Below, piece by piece: positions 7,507-22,500 of a DNA stretch of 64,000 nt. Within the stretch, counting starts at the first letter, position 1, and the number at the start of each line of letters is the position of its first letter. Source of the stretch: Burkholderiaceae bacterium (GTDB taxonomy: Bacteria; Pseudomonadota; Gammaproteobacteria; Burkholderiales; Burkholderiaceae_C); the NCBI GenBank assembly GCA_913776825.1, contig CAJYPV010000022.1, forward strand, positions 186,001-250,000. Direction: 5' to 3'. The notes under the pieces are model-generated. The model saw only the letters and a list, made by a program, of their open reading frames with translations. It was not told the origin of the DNA and did not search any database. The position numbers were made by a program, and so were the translations under genes.

Positions 7507-10500
7507 ATGAACCGTCTTCAATACCGCATCGTCTTCAACAAGCAACGTGGCCAGCTGATGGCCGTGGCCGAAACCGCGACCAGTCAGGTCAAGGGCGGCA
7601 GCAGCGGCCAGAGCGCCGGGCCGTCAGCGCGTCGACTCGCGAGTGCGGCGTCGACACCGACCCCTTCGCGCGGTCCGCCGACGATGCTGGCGCTGGCCGC
7701 CGCGCTCGCCCTGGGCGCGATGATCACCTTGACGCCGGACGTCCAGGCGCAGGTCAAGGCCGATCCGAATGCGCCGAAGAACCAGCAGCCGACGGTGGTC
7801 AACAGCGCCAACGGCACGGTGCAGGTCAACATCCAGACGCCCAGCGCGGCGGGCGTCTCGCGCAACACCTACAGCCAGTTCGATGTCGATTCGCGCGGCG
7901 TGATCCTGAACAACGCGCGCAGCGATGCGAGCACCCAGCTCGGCGGCTTCGTGCAGGCCAATCCCTGGCTTGCCAAGGGCAGCGCGCGGGTGATCCTGAA
8001 CGAGGTCAACAGCAACGCGCCCAGCCAACTGCGCGGCTTCGTCGAAGTGGCGGGCCAGCGAGCCGAAGTGGTGATCGCCAATCCGTCCGGAATTCAGGTC
8101 GATGGCGCGGGCTTCATCAATGCGAGTGCCGCGGTGCTGACCACCGGCACGCCGCGCTTCAATGCCGACGGCAGCATCGGCGGTTACGGCGTGCAGGGGG
8201 GCCTGATCCGCATCGATGGACAGGGCCTGGATGCGTCGCAAACCGACTACACCGCGCTGCTGGCGCGCGCGGTCGAGATCAATGCCGGGCTGTGGGCCAA
8301 GGACCTGCGCGTACAAACCGGCACCCAGGTGATGAGCGTGGACGAGACCGGCGTCAGCACCGGCGAGACGCTGTCGCCTGCCGGCGAGCGTCCGCGTTAC
8401 GGGCTGGACAGCACCGCGCTGGGCGGCATTTATGCGCAGCGGATCACGCTGGTCGGGACCGAAGCGGGCCTGGGCGTGCGTCAGGCCGGTCAGGTGGTGG
8501 GCGGGCAGCTCACCTTGCGGGCGGATGGCTGGCTGGAGAACACCGGCGCGGTCTATGCCCAACAGCCTGATGCGAACGGCGCCGCCGCGCTGACGGTGGC
8601 CTCCGCCACCGGCGTGCGCAACGCCGGATGGCTGGCCTCACGCGGCAGCGCGACGCTGCAGGCGCCGCAGTTGCAAGGCGATGCCGGCAGCGTCACGGCG
8701 GCGGGCATGGCGTCCGACGGCAGCATCGTCGCGGGCAGCGGCAGCCTGTCGCTGAGCGCGAGTCAGTCGATCAACCAATCGGGCCAACTGCTGGCCGCCG
8801 ATCGTCTGAGCGTGCAGGCGCCTGCCGTGGCCTTGAGCGCGGCGCAGGCACAGGCCGGTGCGATCGCGCTGTCCGGTGATCAGGTCGCGGCGCAGGACGC
8901 GCTGCTGATCGCGTCCGGCACGGTCGAGGCCACGGGCAGCCTCGCGGTCGACTTCACCCGCGCGCAGGTGCAAGCCGGCGCCCTCCAGGCCACGGCGCCG
9001 AGCCTGTTGGCCGATGGCGCGCAGCTGTCGGCCACGGGAGCGCTCCGCCTGAGCGCCGACGGCCGCTTGAGCACGCGGGGCGCCAGCCTGGCCGGCGGGC
9101 AGTTGGCCGTCACCGCGCAAGACCTGGACCTGCGCCAGGCGGAATGGCTGCAGATCGGCACCGACGCCTTGTCGGTGCGCGTGGCCGGCGCCTTGACGGC
9201 GGACGCGGCACGCATCGCCAGCAATGGCGCCTCGATGACGCTGGTGGCGGATGCGTTCAGCGCGCGCGGGGCCAGCCTGGAGCAATACGGCACCGGCGCG
9301 CTCCATCTGGACGGCCGCACGCTGGACCTGAGCGGCGCGACCCTCTGGTCCAACGGCGCGCTGTGGACCCGTGGTGCCCAGGTGACGCTGGACGGCGCGG
9401 CGGTGCAGGCCCGATCGATCGAGGTGGCGAGCAGCGGCCTGCTCAGCCAGCAACGCGCGACGTTGCGCACCACCGGCATGGCGACGCTGACGGGCGACAG
9501 CCTCGATCTGCGTGATGGTCGGGTGTTCGCGGACGGCGGTCTGTCGATTCAGGCAGCTCAAGCGCTGCGCACCGACCGTGGTGAACTGCAGGCGGCCACT
9601 GGCGCGTTGACGATCACCGGTCAAGCCGACATCACCAATGTGGCCGGTACGCTGGTCGCGCGCGACGGCGTGTCCGTGCAGGCCCGCTCGCTGACGCAAT
9701 CGCAGGGCGCGGCGCTCAGCGGCCAGTCGGTGACGCTGACGCTGCAGGGTGAGCTGCGCCAGGATGCGAGCGCGTCCATCGCGGCAAGCGAGCGTCTCGA
9801 CGTGCTGGCGCAGTCGGTCCATTCGGACGGCCAATTGCGCGCGGGCGCTCAACTCGGCGTGACGGCGCAACAGGGCGCCGCGCTCGCGGGCACCGTGTAT
9901 GGCGGGAATGTCACGGTGTCGACGGGACAGGATCTGTCGGTCGACGGCCTGCTCGCGGCGCAAGGGCAGCTCAGTGTGACGGCCCAGCGGATGCAGACCA
10001 GCGCGGCGTCGACCGTGGCGGCGGGTCTCGGCAGCGACGGCCGCGTGAGCGCCGCGGGCGGGCTGACGATGAGCGCAGGCAGCGACCTCATCGCACGCGG
10101 CCAGGTGCTGGCGGGCGACCTGCGTCTGACGGCGGCGCAGCTGGATCTGGCGGGCGCGCAACTGCAGGCGGTGAACACGATGAGCCTGGGCACGCCAGGG
10201 GCGCTCATCACCGAAGGCGCGCGGATGAGCGCGGGATCGCTGTCGCTGCAGGCGCAGGATTGGCGCCATGCCGGCGGCCAGCTGACGGTCAGCGGCGCTG
10301 GTGATCTGCTGGTCTCGCTGGCCGGTCAACTGGACAACCGCCAGGGCCTGATTCAGACGAATGCGCGCGCGCTGACGCTGGCGGCGCAGAGCATCGATAA
10401 CCGCGGCGGACAAATCATCGCGAGTGGCGACGCGCTGAGCCTGCGGGCCGAGTCGATGATCAACCAGTCCGGCACGGTGACGACGGCGGGTGATCTGAGC

Positions 10501-13500
10501 ATCGAATCTGCGCGGGTCGAGAACCGCGACGGCGAATTGAGCGGCCGGCAGGTGAGCGTGGTGGCTCGCCAGATCGACAACGCGGGCGGCGGTCTGATGG
10601 CCGCGACCCGCGACCTGACGCTGCGTGGCGACAGCGTGACCAACGCCGGCACGCTGCAGGCGCAAGGCGAGCTGTCGATCAGCAGCGGCCTCGCGATCGA
10701 CAACAGCGGATTGATCCGCGCCGGCGGCGCAGCGCGGCTGGAGACCGACCGCCTGACCCACACCGGCACGATCGCGGCGGCGCTCGATGTGGCGGTGCGC
10801 GCGGGCGAGATCAACAGCAGCGGCACCTTCGCCGCGGGGCTGAAGGCCGACAACAGCGTCGGCCAGAGCGGCGAACTGACGCTCTCGGCCCAGCGCACGC
10901 TGGTCCAGACGGGCACGACCTTGGCCGGCGGCAGCGTGCGGATCGAGGGCGCCGATCTGCAATTGCAAGGCAGCAGCACGCAGGCGTCGCAGGTGACGGC
11001 GCAGTCGCGCACCGGTGAGCTGCGACTGGATCGCGCCACGATGGTGGCGAACGGTCTGCTGGACCTGCAGTCGGCGACGACGCTGGTCACCGAGCAGGGC
11101 CACCTGAGCGGCGGCTCGGTGGCGATCGTGGCGGCCGATTGGCGCCACGCCGGTGGTGAGCTGGGTCAGACCGACGCGACCGGGCGCTTCAGCGCCGTCG
11201 TTCGAGGCACGCTGGACAACGACGGCGGGCGTCTGGTGGGCAACGGCTCCAGCCTGAGCTTGAACGCTCAGCGCGTCGAGAACCAGGCGGGCCAGATCAT
11301 TCATGCGGGCGGGCTCGCCGGTGAACTGCGGCTGGACGCGCAGACGCTGCTCGGCGCCGGCGGCACGATCGGCGGCGCTGGCGCAGTGACCCTGAGCGTG
11401 ACCGGATTGGCCGACCTGAGCGGCGCCGCCGCGCTGACGCAGGCGGATCGGCTGAGCCTCAGCGCCGGCCAATTGGTGACCCGCGAGGCAACCTTGATTG
11501 CGCACCAGAGCGCGCAACTCAGCGTCAGCGGCGAGTTCGATCACAGCAGCGGTCTCCTGCAATCCGGCGGTCTGCTGAGCGTCTCGGCTGGAGCGCTGGC
11601 CAATCGCCAGGGCCAGATCGGCGGCGTGCAGGTGAGCCTGTCCGGCGGCAGCGTGGACAACGGCGCGCAAGGCTTGATCGCCGCGCAGCAGGGACTGTCG
11701 ATCGATGTGGCGCAACTGGCCAATGCCGGCAGCCTGCAAGCGGGCGAAGACCTCGACCTGCGGGTGGCGGGGCGTCTGGACAACGCGGGCCTGATTCGCG
11801 CCTCCGGTCAAGCGCAGGTGAGCGCTGATGCCCTGGCCAACACCGGCACCATCGCCGCGCAGCGTGCGCTGTCGATTCAAGCCGGCAGTGTGGACAGCAG
11901 CGGCGCGCTGGCCGCGGGTCTGCGGGACGACAACAGCCTGGCCGCCAGCGGTGACCTGACGATCACCACCACCGGCCGGCTGCGCCAAAGCGGCACCACG
12001 CTGGCCGGCGGCGCGATGACGCTGAGCGGCGAGGAACTGGCGCTGCAGGGCGGCCAGTTTCAGTCCCGCCAGACGACGCTGGACGCACGTGGCGGCACGC
12101 TGCGCCTGGACGGCGCCACGCTGTCGGGCGGTGAGCGCCTGACGCTGCAGACGACCGGCGCGCTGGACACCTCGTCGGCCAACTTGAGCGCGGATTCGGT
12201 CAGCATCCAGGCCGGGAGTTGGCGCAATCAGGCGGGGCAGATCGCGCAGCTCGCGACGACCGGCACGCTGGCGGTGTCGGTCGCCGGCACGCTGGACAAC
12301 CAGCACGGCTCGATCGCCGGCAACGCCACCGATCTGATCCTGAGCGCGGGCCTGCTGGACAACCGCGCCGGCTCCATCATTCATGCGGGCAGCACCGGCG
12401 GTCAGCTGGCCTTGACGGTCGGGCGTCTGGAAGGCGCGGGCGGCGAGTTGCTGAGCAAGGGCGCGCTCGTGCTGCAGGCGACGGAGTCGGTGACGCTCGA
12501 CGGCGCGCAGACGCAGGCGCGCCGCATCGAGCTCAGCGCGGACAGCCTCAGCCATCGCGGCGGACAGCTGGTCAGCGAGACCGGCGCCACGCTGACGCTC
12601 CACGGCGCCTTGGACAACACCGGCGGTGTGGTGCAGACGACGGACGATCTGCGCATCGACGCGGGCGCGATCGAGAACACCGGCGGCCAGATCGGCGGCC
12701 GGACGGTGACGCTGTCCACCACCGGCGCGTTGATCAACGGCGCGCAGGGCCTGATCGCGGCGTCGCAAGCGCTGACGATCGACGCGGGGCGTCTCGACAA
12801 TGCAGGCAGTCTGCAGTCGCAGGCGGCGATGGACCTGACGGTGCAGGGCGCGATGACGAACAGCGGCACCGCCTACGCACGCGGACCGCTGACGATCCGC
12901 GCCGGAGGCCTGCTGTCGACGACGGGCATGCTGGCCTCGCAAGGCTCGCTGACGGTGCAGGCGGCTGAGATCGCCAGCACCGGCGGCCTGATCGCGGGTC
13001 TCAAGTCGGACAACACGCTCGGCACCCAGGGCGACCTCACGCTGACCACGACCGGCGCGCTGCAGCAGAGCGGCCAGACGCTGGCAGCCGGTGCGCTGTC
13101 GGTGCAGGGCGGCAGCCTGCAGTTGCAGAACGCCACCTTGCAGGGCCAGTCGGTCGGACTGACCTCGACGGTCGGGGATCTGCTGCTGCAACGTGCGACC
13201 GTGGCGACGAGCGGCGCCCTGACGCTGCAGTCGGCAGGCGCGCTGGATTCGAGCGCCGCGACGCTGTCGGGCGACACGCTCGCCATCCGCGCGCAACGCT
13301 GGGCCAACCGCGACGGCTCGGTCACGCAGACCGGCGCGAATGGCAGCCTGAGCGCGACGCTGTCGGGCACGCTGGACAACACGGGCGGCGAGATCGCCGC
13401 AGCGGGGCGCACGCTGACGCTGTCGGCCGGCACCATCGACAACACGCAGGGCCGGCTCGTGCATGCGGGCGCGGAAGGCCTGCGGCTGAAAGCCGGCAGC

Positions 13501-16500
13501 TTGACCGGCGCGGGCGGGGAGATCCTCGGCGCGCAGGCGGTGACCCTGGCGGTGACCGGCGCGGTGGACCTCAGCCAAGCGAAGACCCAAGGCAGCCAGG
13601 TGACGATAGACGCTGCCAGCCTGCGTCATCAAGGCGGTCAGTTGCTCAGCGGCAGCGACGTGCAGCTGCGGGTCACGGGCACGCTCGACAACACCGGCGG
13701 CACGGTGGTCGCGACCCGCGATCTGCTGGCGCAGGCCGGCACGCTGGACAACACCGGCGGGCAGTTGGGCGGACGAGCGGTGGACCTCACCGCAGGCCAC
13801 CTGATCAACGGCGCTCAGGGCTTGATCAATGCCCAAGCTGCGCTGACCGTCGACGCGCAACAACTGAGCAATGCCGGCACGCTGCAATCGGGCGGCGACA
13901 CCCGGCTCACCGTCACCGGCGACATGACCCACAGCGGCGGGGTCTATGCGCAAGGCAGCGCGGTGCTGTCGGTCGGCCAGAGCCTGGCCAACACCGGCGC
14001 GATCGGCGCTCAAGGCGGGCTGACGATCGATGCGGGCGCGCTGTCGGGCAGCGGCTCGCTCGCGGCGGGACTTCGTCCGGACAACAGCCTGGCCACGACG
14101 GGCGACCTGATCGTGCGCACCAGCGGCACGCTGCAGGCCAGCGGCGCGATCGCCTCGGCCGGCGCGCTGACGCTCAGCGGGCGCGAGCTGCAACTGCAGG
14201 ACAGCCGGCTGCAGGCGGCGGCCGCGTCCTTGACCGCCACCGGCGGCACGCTGCGGCTGGACCGCGCGGTGCTGGCCAGCGCCGGCAGCCTGATGCTGAA
14301 CAGCCTGGGCGCGCTGGTGACCGATGGCGCGACGCTCAGCGGCACGCAGGTAGGCTTGAGCGCCAGCGACTGGCGCCATGTCGGCGGCTCGCTCGCGCAG
14401 ATCGGCAGCGCCGGTCAATTGATCGCCACGGTGAGCGGTCAGATCGTCAACACCGATGGCCGGATCCAGTCCGGCGGCACGCTGCTTCAGTTGCAGGCGC
14501 AGTCCATCGACAACACCCGCGGCGCGGTGGTGCAGGCGGGCAGCGGCCCGCTGTCGGTGTCGACCGGCAGTTTCTCGGGCGCCAGCGGCCAACTGCTGAG
14601 CAATGGCATGCTGAGCCTGGCGGCGACCGGCGCGGTGACGCTGGCGAATGCGCAGACGCAGGGCAGCCAGATCACGGTGACGGGCAGCAGCCTGGATCAC
14701 CGCGGCGGCAACCTGGTCAGCAGCGGCACGGCGGTGCTGCGGGTGGATGGGGCTGTCGACAACAGCGCCGGAACCATGGCCAGCGGCGGCGCTCTGGAGC
14801 TGCGCTCGGCTGCGTTCACGAATGGCGCGAACGGTCTGGTCCAGAGCGATTCGACGCTGCTGATGACGGTGGGCGGCCTGCTCGATAACCAGGGCGGTCG
14901 ACTGCGCAGCGGCGCAGCGATGACCCTGAATGCCGGCAGCGTGGATAACCGCAGCGGCTGGGTGGGCAGCGATGGCGCGTTGACGGTCACCTCGGGCGTT
15001 CAACTGCTCAATGGCAATGGCCAACTGCTGGCCCAGCAGGCGGTGACGCTGGACGCCGCGTCGATCGGCAATCAGGGCGGTCGCATCGCCAGCCTGCAGG
15101 GCAATGTGACGGTGCGGTCGCAAGGCTTGCTGGACAACGCGCAGGGCGCGATGCAGGCCGCGCAGACGGTGGACCTGACGTCGACCGCGATGAGCAATCG
15201 GCAGGGCGAGGTGTCCGGCACGGTGGTCGGCATCAACACCCGCGGCCAGACGCTGGACAACACCGGCGGCCGACTGCTGGCGGCGCAATCGCTGACGACC
15301 GACAGCGCCACGCTGGAGAACCGCGGCGGCTTGCTGCAATCGGGCGGCAGCCTGTCGGTGCAGACGCATGGCGCGGCGCTGAACAACACCCGCGACGCGT
15401 CGGTGACGACGCCCACGGGGCTGATCGCCTCGGGCGCGATGACGATCTCGGCAGGCACGCTCACGAATGAGAGCGGCATGAGCGCGGGCGGCACCGCGCA
15501 GGTGACGGTCGGCCAGTTGACGAACCGGGCGGAGCTGTCGGCGGCGGACCTGGGCCTCTCGGTCAGTGGTCTGCTGGACAACCAGGGCGGCCGGCTGATC
15601 GGCGGCCAGTCCTTCACCGGATCCGCGCAACAGGTGCTCAACCAGGGCGGGCTGATCTACGGCGGCAACAGCCTGACGCTGACGGCGGCCGGCCGGATCG
15701 ACAACACCGGCAGCGGCGGCACGGGGCAGGGCATCCAGGGCGGCCAGGTGTTGCTGCAGGCGCAGCAACTGGACAACGTCGGCGGTCAGGTGCTGGCGAG
15801 CGGCAACCTGGGGCTGACCATCACCCAGGCGTTGGACAACAGCAACGGCGCGCTGGGCGCGGCGGGCGCGCAATCCATCGGGGATGGCGGCACGGCCTCG
15901 GCGCTGTCGTTGAACAATTCGGGCGGTCGGATCTGGTCCGGCAGCACGATGGGCTTGAACCTGCGCGAGCTCGCCGGCGGCGTGGGCGGCCAGATCACCA
16001 GTGGTGGCGGCTTGTCGGTGAAGCTGGCGGGCGACTTCAGCTATGGCGCGGGCAGCCAGTTCCAGTCGACCGGCGACATGACGCTGACGGTGGCGGGCAA
16101 CTTCAGCAACCAGGGCACGCTGCGCAGCGGCGGCGGTCTGTCGATCCTGGCCGCCAACATCGACAACGCCGCGAGCGGCGAATTGAGCGGCAGCCTGACG
16201 GTGCTGACGGCGGCGGGTCAGCTGACCAATCGCGGACTGATCGACGGCGACGGCGTGATGCTCACGGCCGATCGTCTGGTCAACCTGGGCTCGGGCCGGC
16301 TGTATGGCGGCGACATCGTCATCGACGGCGGCCAACTGGTGAATGGGGCGGAGGGCGGCGTGTCGGCGGTGATCGCGGCGCGGCGGTCCATCGATGCGCA
16401 GATGACGCGGGACATCGCCAACACCGGCGGCGCGCTGATCTTCGCGGATGGCGTGCTGACGATGACCGGCGCGAGCCTGCTCAATGAGAACGCGACCATC

Positions 16501-19500
16501 GAAGCCAGCAGTGGGCTGGGCCTGCAGATGAGTGGCGCGATCATCAACCGGACGGTGCTGAACGGCGTCGCGACCGGGCAGGTCGGCAGTGGCGGTAGCG
16601 GTGGCACCGGCGGTGTGACGACCCCTGGCGACAACCACGGGAATCAGCAGACACGCATGGCGGCGATGCGCGCGCCGATCACCGATCAGCCGATCGGCGA
16701 TGACGGCACCGGCGGTGGCGATCCCTCGGGCTCGACCGTGGGCGGTGTGACCTTCCTCGACACCAAGGCCTTCATCCGCAGCGGCGGCTCGATGAGCCTG
16801 GTCGCGGGATCGCTGCTGAACAGCGGGGCGACCATCGAGGCGCGCGGCGATCTGCTGCTGCAGGCCAGCACCATCGACAACCTGAATCCGTATCTGGCGT
16901 GGACGGTCAATCCGAATGCGGGCGCGCCGACCTCGCTGCGGATCGATTACTCGCCCACCAGCGGGCCGTATGAGGAGTACTCGGTCGACATTGCGCTCAA
17001 TGGCAAGACGTCGGATCAGGCGCTGACGGAATGGAAGGAGAAGCATCGGAACATGAAGGTGGTCCGTTCCGTGGTGACCGGCGGCGGTGATCCGGCGACG
17101 GTGACGCAATCGCTCGCGGCCAACATCATCGTCGGCGGACAGCTGACCGTGGTGGGCGCGACCTCGATCACCAACGACATGAGCCGGGTGGTCGGCACCA
17201 CCGGCGTGGCGATCAGCGGCGGCAAGGTGAACAACGTCGCGCATACGGTGAACGTGGTGGATGCGCAAGGCGTGAGCCGCCCGGCGACGCTGACGCTGCC
17301 CTCGCAGGCGCAATCCTTCATTCCGGCGGCTCAGGGCGCGGGCGGCCGCGCTCAGGCCGGTGGCGTGAGCACCGGCGGCGGCGCGAATGCGCAGTCGGCT
17401 GCGGCCTCGGGTCGGGCGAATGCAGCGACGGGCGGTGGCCTGAGCGGCTTCTTCCAGCGCGCGGTGAAGGCGGTCGATGCCGGGAACGCGGCGCAGGCAG
17501 GCCTGCATGGCGGCGCGCAATGGCGCAACGGCGGCGGTCTGATCGCCGCGGCGGTGGAGGCTGGCGCGGGTGCGGGGTCGGTGAACTCGGCGGACGTGCA
17601 GACCCGCGATGTCAGCAGCAGCGGCTTCCGCGCCATCGGCGACACGCAGGCGGCGGTCGCGACCGGCGAGGTGCAGGGCAGCGCACAGACCGGGCGCTTG
17701 TCGATCGCGCAGGCGTTGCGCGCGGCGGCGGCTGCGCAGGCGGAGGGGTCCGTCCAAGGCACGGCCAAGGCGATGACGCAGGCGAGCAAGGCGCTGGCCT
17801 CGTCGGCCTCGGCGCAGCGTCCGGACGCGGCGCAGGGCGTGACCTTGCGCGGCTCCGGTGCGACCTTCAACGGCAAGCCGCTGGCCTTGAGCGTGCGGGT
17901 CAATCTGACGCCGCCGTCCAACAGCCTGTTCAAGACGCACAAGGAGCCGACCTCGAAGGTGTTGATCGAGACGGATCCGCGCTTTGCCAACTATCGCGAA
18001 TGGCTGTCCAGCGACTATCTGCTGCAGGCGATGGCGCTGGATCCGGCGACCACGCAGAAGCGGCTGGGTGACGGCTTCTATGAGCAGCGTCTGGTGCGCG
18101 AGCAGATCGGGCAGCTGACGGGCACGGGTTATCTCTCCGGTTATGCGGATGACGAGACCCAATACCGCGCGCTGTTGTCCAACGGCGCGACCTTCGCCAA
18201 GGAGCACCAACTGGTGCCGGGTGTGGCGCTGACGGCGGAGCAGATGTCGCAGTTGACCAGCGACCTGGTGTGGCTGGTCGAGCAGACGGTGACGCTGGCG
18301 GATGGATCGACGCAGCGGGTGCTGGTGCCGCAGGTGTATCTGGTGCCGCGCGACGGGGATCTGCTGCCGAGCGGATCGCTGATCGCGGGCGGCCGTGTGG
18401 AGATGGCGCTGAGCGGCGACTTCACCAACGGCGGCAGCGTGCGGGGTGGCGAGATCGGCATCTCGGCGCAGAACATCACCAACACCGGCGACCTGCGTGG
18501 CACGACCTTGGCGCTGAGCGCGCAGAACGATCTGCGGAATGTGGGCGGCGCCTTGGCGGCCAGTGGCGACATGACGCTGACGGCGGGTCGCGACATCGTC
18601 ATGCAGTCGACCACGGCCAGTGGCGGCACCCAGCGCGGCAATGTGACGACCACCGCGACGGTGCTCGATCAGGTGGCCTCGCTGACGGCGGGTGGCGTGA
18701 TGGTGGTGCAGGCCGGACGGGATGTGACGCTGCAGGCGATCAACATCACGCAAGGCGGTGCCGATGGCGCGGGCGCGGACGGCGGCGTGCTGATCAATGC
18801 CGGTCGCGATCTGTCGCTGACGACGGTGCAGACCGCGAGCTCGCGCGACGAGGTGAAGAACGCCAGCAACTACAAGAAGGAAAGCCAGCGGCAGGACGTC
18901 GGCACGGTGGTGCAGGCCGAAGGCGAGATCCTGCTGAAGGCGGGGCAGGACATCACCGCCACGGCGGCGCAGATCGCCAGCGCGCAGAGCGTGGTGACGC
19001 TGGACGCGGCGCGGGATGTGTCGCTGCTGGCAGGTGAGGCGAATGCGGTCATGGAGGAGATGACGCAGAAGACGAAGAAGAGTTTGTTCAAGAAGAAGAT
19101 CACCACCACCTACAACAAGACCGATCAGACGCTGGCGATCGGGACCTCGCTGTCTGGCGATGCGGTGACGGTGATGTCCGGTCAGGACATCCGGACCGAG
19201 GGCGCCGACATCAAGGCCAGTGGCCTGGCCCTGCTGGACGCCAAGCGCGACCTCTTGCTGGATGACGCGATCCAGACCCAGAGCACGACCCAGTTCAGCC
19301 AGACGGTGAAGAAGGCCAGTGGTCTGGGCAAGATTGCCGGCGCGGCGCTGATGGTGACGGGCGCCCCGGTGGACATGCTGCTCGGGAGCGTGTTGTTGAC
19401 CGGCCAAAGCGGCACGAACAACGCGACGAAGACCGTCAATGAGGCGGTCGGCACGTCGGTGAGTGCCGGCAATGTGGTGGCGCGCGCGGGACGGGATGCG

Positions 19501-22500
19501 ACGCTGCAAGGCGCCACCGTGGTGGCGGACAGCGACGTGTTCATCGCCGCGGGGCGCAATCTGACGATCTCGACGGCCGAGAACACCGAAAGCGGCGGCA
19601 GCTCGTCCAGCAGCAAGAAGAGCGGCTTCATCGGCAGTTGGTGGCAACCGGCCGTCGGCACGGTGAAGATGAGCAGCACCAGCGCGCAGCAGGGCACGTC
19701 GCAAACCGGCTCGCAGGTCGCCAGCCTGGGCGGGGACGTCACGCTGCGGGCCGGCGAGCTCTACACCCAGACCGGGTCGAGCGTGGTGGCGCAGGCCGCG
19801 CCGAGTGGCTTGGGTGGCAATGTCGACATCGAAGCCAGGAAGGTGGTGATCGAAGCGGCCGAGAACCTGTCCGACAGCAGCCAGACCAGCAAGTTCAGCA
19901 AGACCGCGCTGGGCGGCAGCGTGAGCATCCCGGTGGTGTCCGCGATCCAGAGTGCCGTCGGGGCCGTTCAGGCGGGTCACAAGACCGAAGATCCCCGGAT
20001 GCAGTCGCTGGCCGCCTTGAATGCCACGCTGGCCGGCATGGATGCGTACAAGGCCGGTCAGGAACTGATCGCCGGCGGCACGACCGGCATCAAGGTGGGC
20101 GTGAGTCTGGGCACGTCGAAGAGCCAGAGCGCGAGCACCGAGCAGAGCACGACCGTGGTCGGAAGCCAGATCGCCGGACAGGGCGATGTGAGCATCCGCG
20201 CCACGGGCGATGGCGCCGGCAGCACCTTGCAGGTGGTGGGGTCCGACATCAAGGCGGGCGGCACCACGACGCTGAAGGCGGATGGCGCCATCGATCTGGA
20301 AGCCGCGCGCAATCACCAGGTGCTGCACAGCGCCAACAGCAGCAGTGGGGCCAGCATCGGCATCTCGTATTCGATGGGCGGGACACAGAACGGGTTCTCG
20401 CTGGAGCTGTCGGCCAACCGCGGCAAGGGCAAGGCGGACGGCCAGGGCAACAGCGCGGTGCAGACGCATGTCAGCGGCGATCAGGTGCGGATCGAGTCGG
20501 GTGGTGACACCACGCTCAAGGGCGCGGTGGTGCAGGCGGGGCAGGTGTCCGCCAGCGTCGGCGGCAATCTGAACATCGAAAGCCTGCAGGACTCGGCCAC
20601 CTATGCGGCGAAGCAGCAGAGCGCCAGCGTGGGCGTCAGCCTGTGCATTCCGCCGTTCTGCTACGGCATGAGCACCGCCAGCGGCAGCATCAGCAATGCC
20701 CAGGCCAAGGGCAACTACAACTCGGTCACCGAGCAGAGCGGCATCGCGGCGGGAGATGGTGGGTTCCAGCTGAATGTGAAGGGGAACACCGATCTGAAGG
20801 GGGGGCTGATCGCCAGCACGCAGCAGGCGATTGACGACAAGAAGAACAGCCTGAGCACCGGCAGCCTGACCTACAGCGACATCCAGAACTCGGATGCCTA
20901 TAAGGCGAGCGGCTACAGCGTGGGCGTGAGCCTGAGCACGAAGATGGGCGACCAGCCGTCGCCGAAGACGCCGGAGCAGAAGCAGGGCGATGGCAAGTCC
21001 AGCACCAAGCCGGGCTTCACGCCGGGCGTTGGCAGCGTCAACGGCAGCCAGACCAGCACGACGGCCAGCGGCATCAGCGGTGCGGAGATCACGATCACCG
21101 ATGAGGCGAAGCAGCAGCAGTTGACCGGGCAGGACGCCGCTTCGGCGGTGGCTGGGGTGAAGCGCGATGTGACCAGCGACAAGGACAACAGCGGCGCGCT
21201 CAAGAAGGCGTGGGATGGCCAGTCGTTGATGAATGAAGTGCAGACCCAGATGCAGATCACGCAGCAGGCGCTGCCGCGGATCGCTGATGAGATCGGCACG
21301 CGCATGGGCGAGAAGGCGATTGAACTTCGCGCTCAGGGGAAGGAGAGCGAGGCCGAGAAGTATGAGGAGGGCGGCGTCTACCGCGTGGCGGCGCATGCGG
21401 CGCTTGGGGCGCTGGGTGGGGGCCTGGCGGGTGGTGTGGGAGCGGGGGCGTCGGCTGCCGCCATTCCGACGATCAAGGAGGTCGTCAGCGGGTTGGGGCT
21501 GCCCGAGGATGCGAAGCAACTCGTCATCGCCGCGACCGACACGGCCATTGGGGCTGCGGTCGGCGGATCGACGGGTGCGATCGCGGCGGGTAACCAAGTG
21601 GTCAACAACTACCTGAGTCACCAGCAATGGGACGCCTTGGCCAAGGAGAAAGCCGCCTGCAAGGGGGACGCCAAATGTGAGAAGGAGGTGGTGACCAAGT
21701 ACGTGCAGATCAGCAAGGTTCAGGACGCGGCTTTGGCCATGTGCGACTTCCTCAAGAACTGCGACACGCTTCGCAAGGAGGTTCAAGAGGGCCGGGAGGA
21801 ACAGATTGCGCTGATCCAGCGCCACGAACTCTCGGACAACTTTGCAGGCGCAGCCGACCTGCAGTCGGTGGGCGAGCGTCTGGCGGCAAGCGCGAAATAT
21901 CGTCAGGACGTCTCACAAGCGGTCGTCGCGAAGTTCATTTGCGACACCGATCCGACTCGATGCAATGTCGAAGCCGCCAAGCGAGTGGGCTTCCTGCTGG
22001 GTGGCGTGGCCGCAGGCGCCTATGCGACGACGCTTGTCGCTGCGGCGCCGGCGATGGCTCTGGCTGCACGGATGTCGGTGCAGTCGTGCGTGGCGAACCC
22101 CGTGTTGTGCATGAATCAGGCGGGGATCATCGCGGGGGACATCGCGATGGGCGAAGCGCTTGGGGGCGCGTCATTGGCCGGAGGAACGCTTGCAGCCGGC
22201 AAGGTAGTGGGCAAGGCCACCGCCGACGAAATGAAGCTCGTGGCCAAGAATGCGGCCGCAGCGGTGGAAGAGGTCGCAGAGGCGGCAAAGGCAGCGCAAG
22301 CGGCTCAGGCCGCTGCAGCCGCCGCGAATGCCGCCAAGCCGAAAATGAGCATCGACGATTTGATCGGTGCGACCTTCGATCCCATCGAGTTGTCCCACCT
22401 GGCTGGGAGGCAGGATGGGCGACTTGGTGAGCAGATCGCGCTCCAGGTGTTGAACGAGAAGACCGGTCTCAACCTCAAGCCGCTGCAGAATGCCAGCAAC

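Noticed and set aside
5149..7545. A 798-codon minus-strand frame opposite cdiB
   Set aside because: Arg/Ala/Gly-rich antisense shadow; the plus strand carries clear TpsB motifs.
10258..14450. CRISPR-like regular repeats
   Set aside because: The regularity is a coding super-repeat in frame with the CdiA stalk, without short identical repeats and unique spacers.
8638..21825. A 4395-codon open frame on the minus strand opposite cdiA
   Set aside because: It is a by-product of the strong GC and codon bias and repeats of cdiA. It is arginine/alanine-rich without protein-like motifs, and cdiA itself has ESPR, TPS and toxin signatures.
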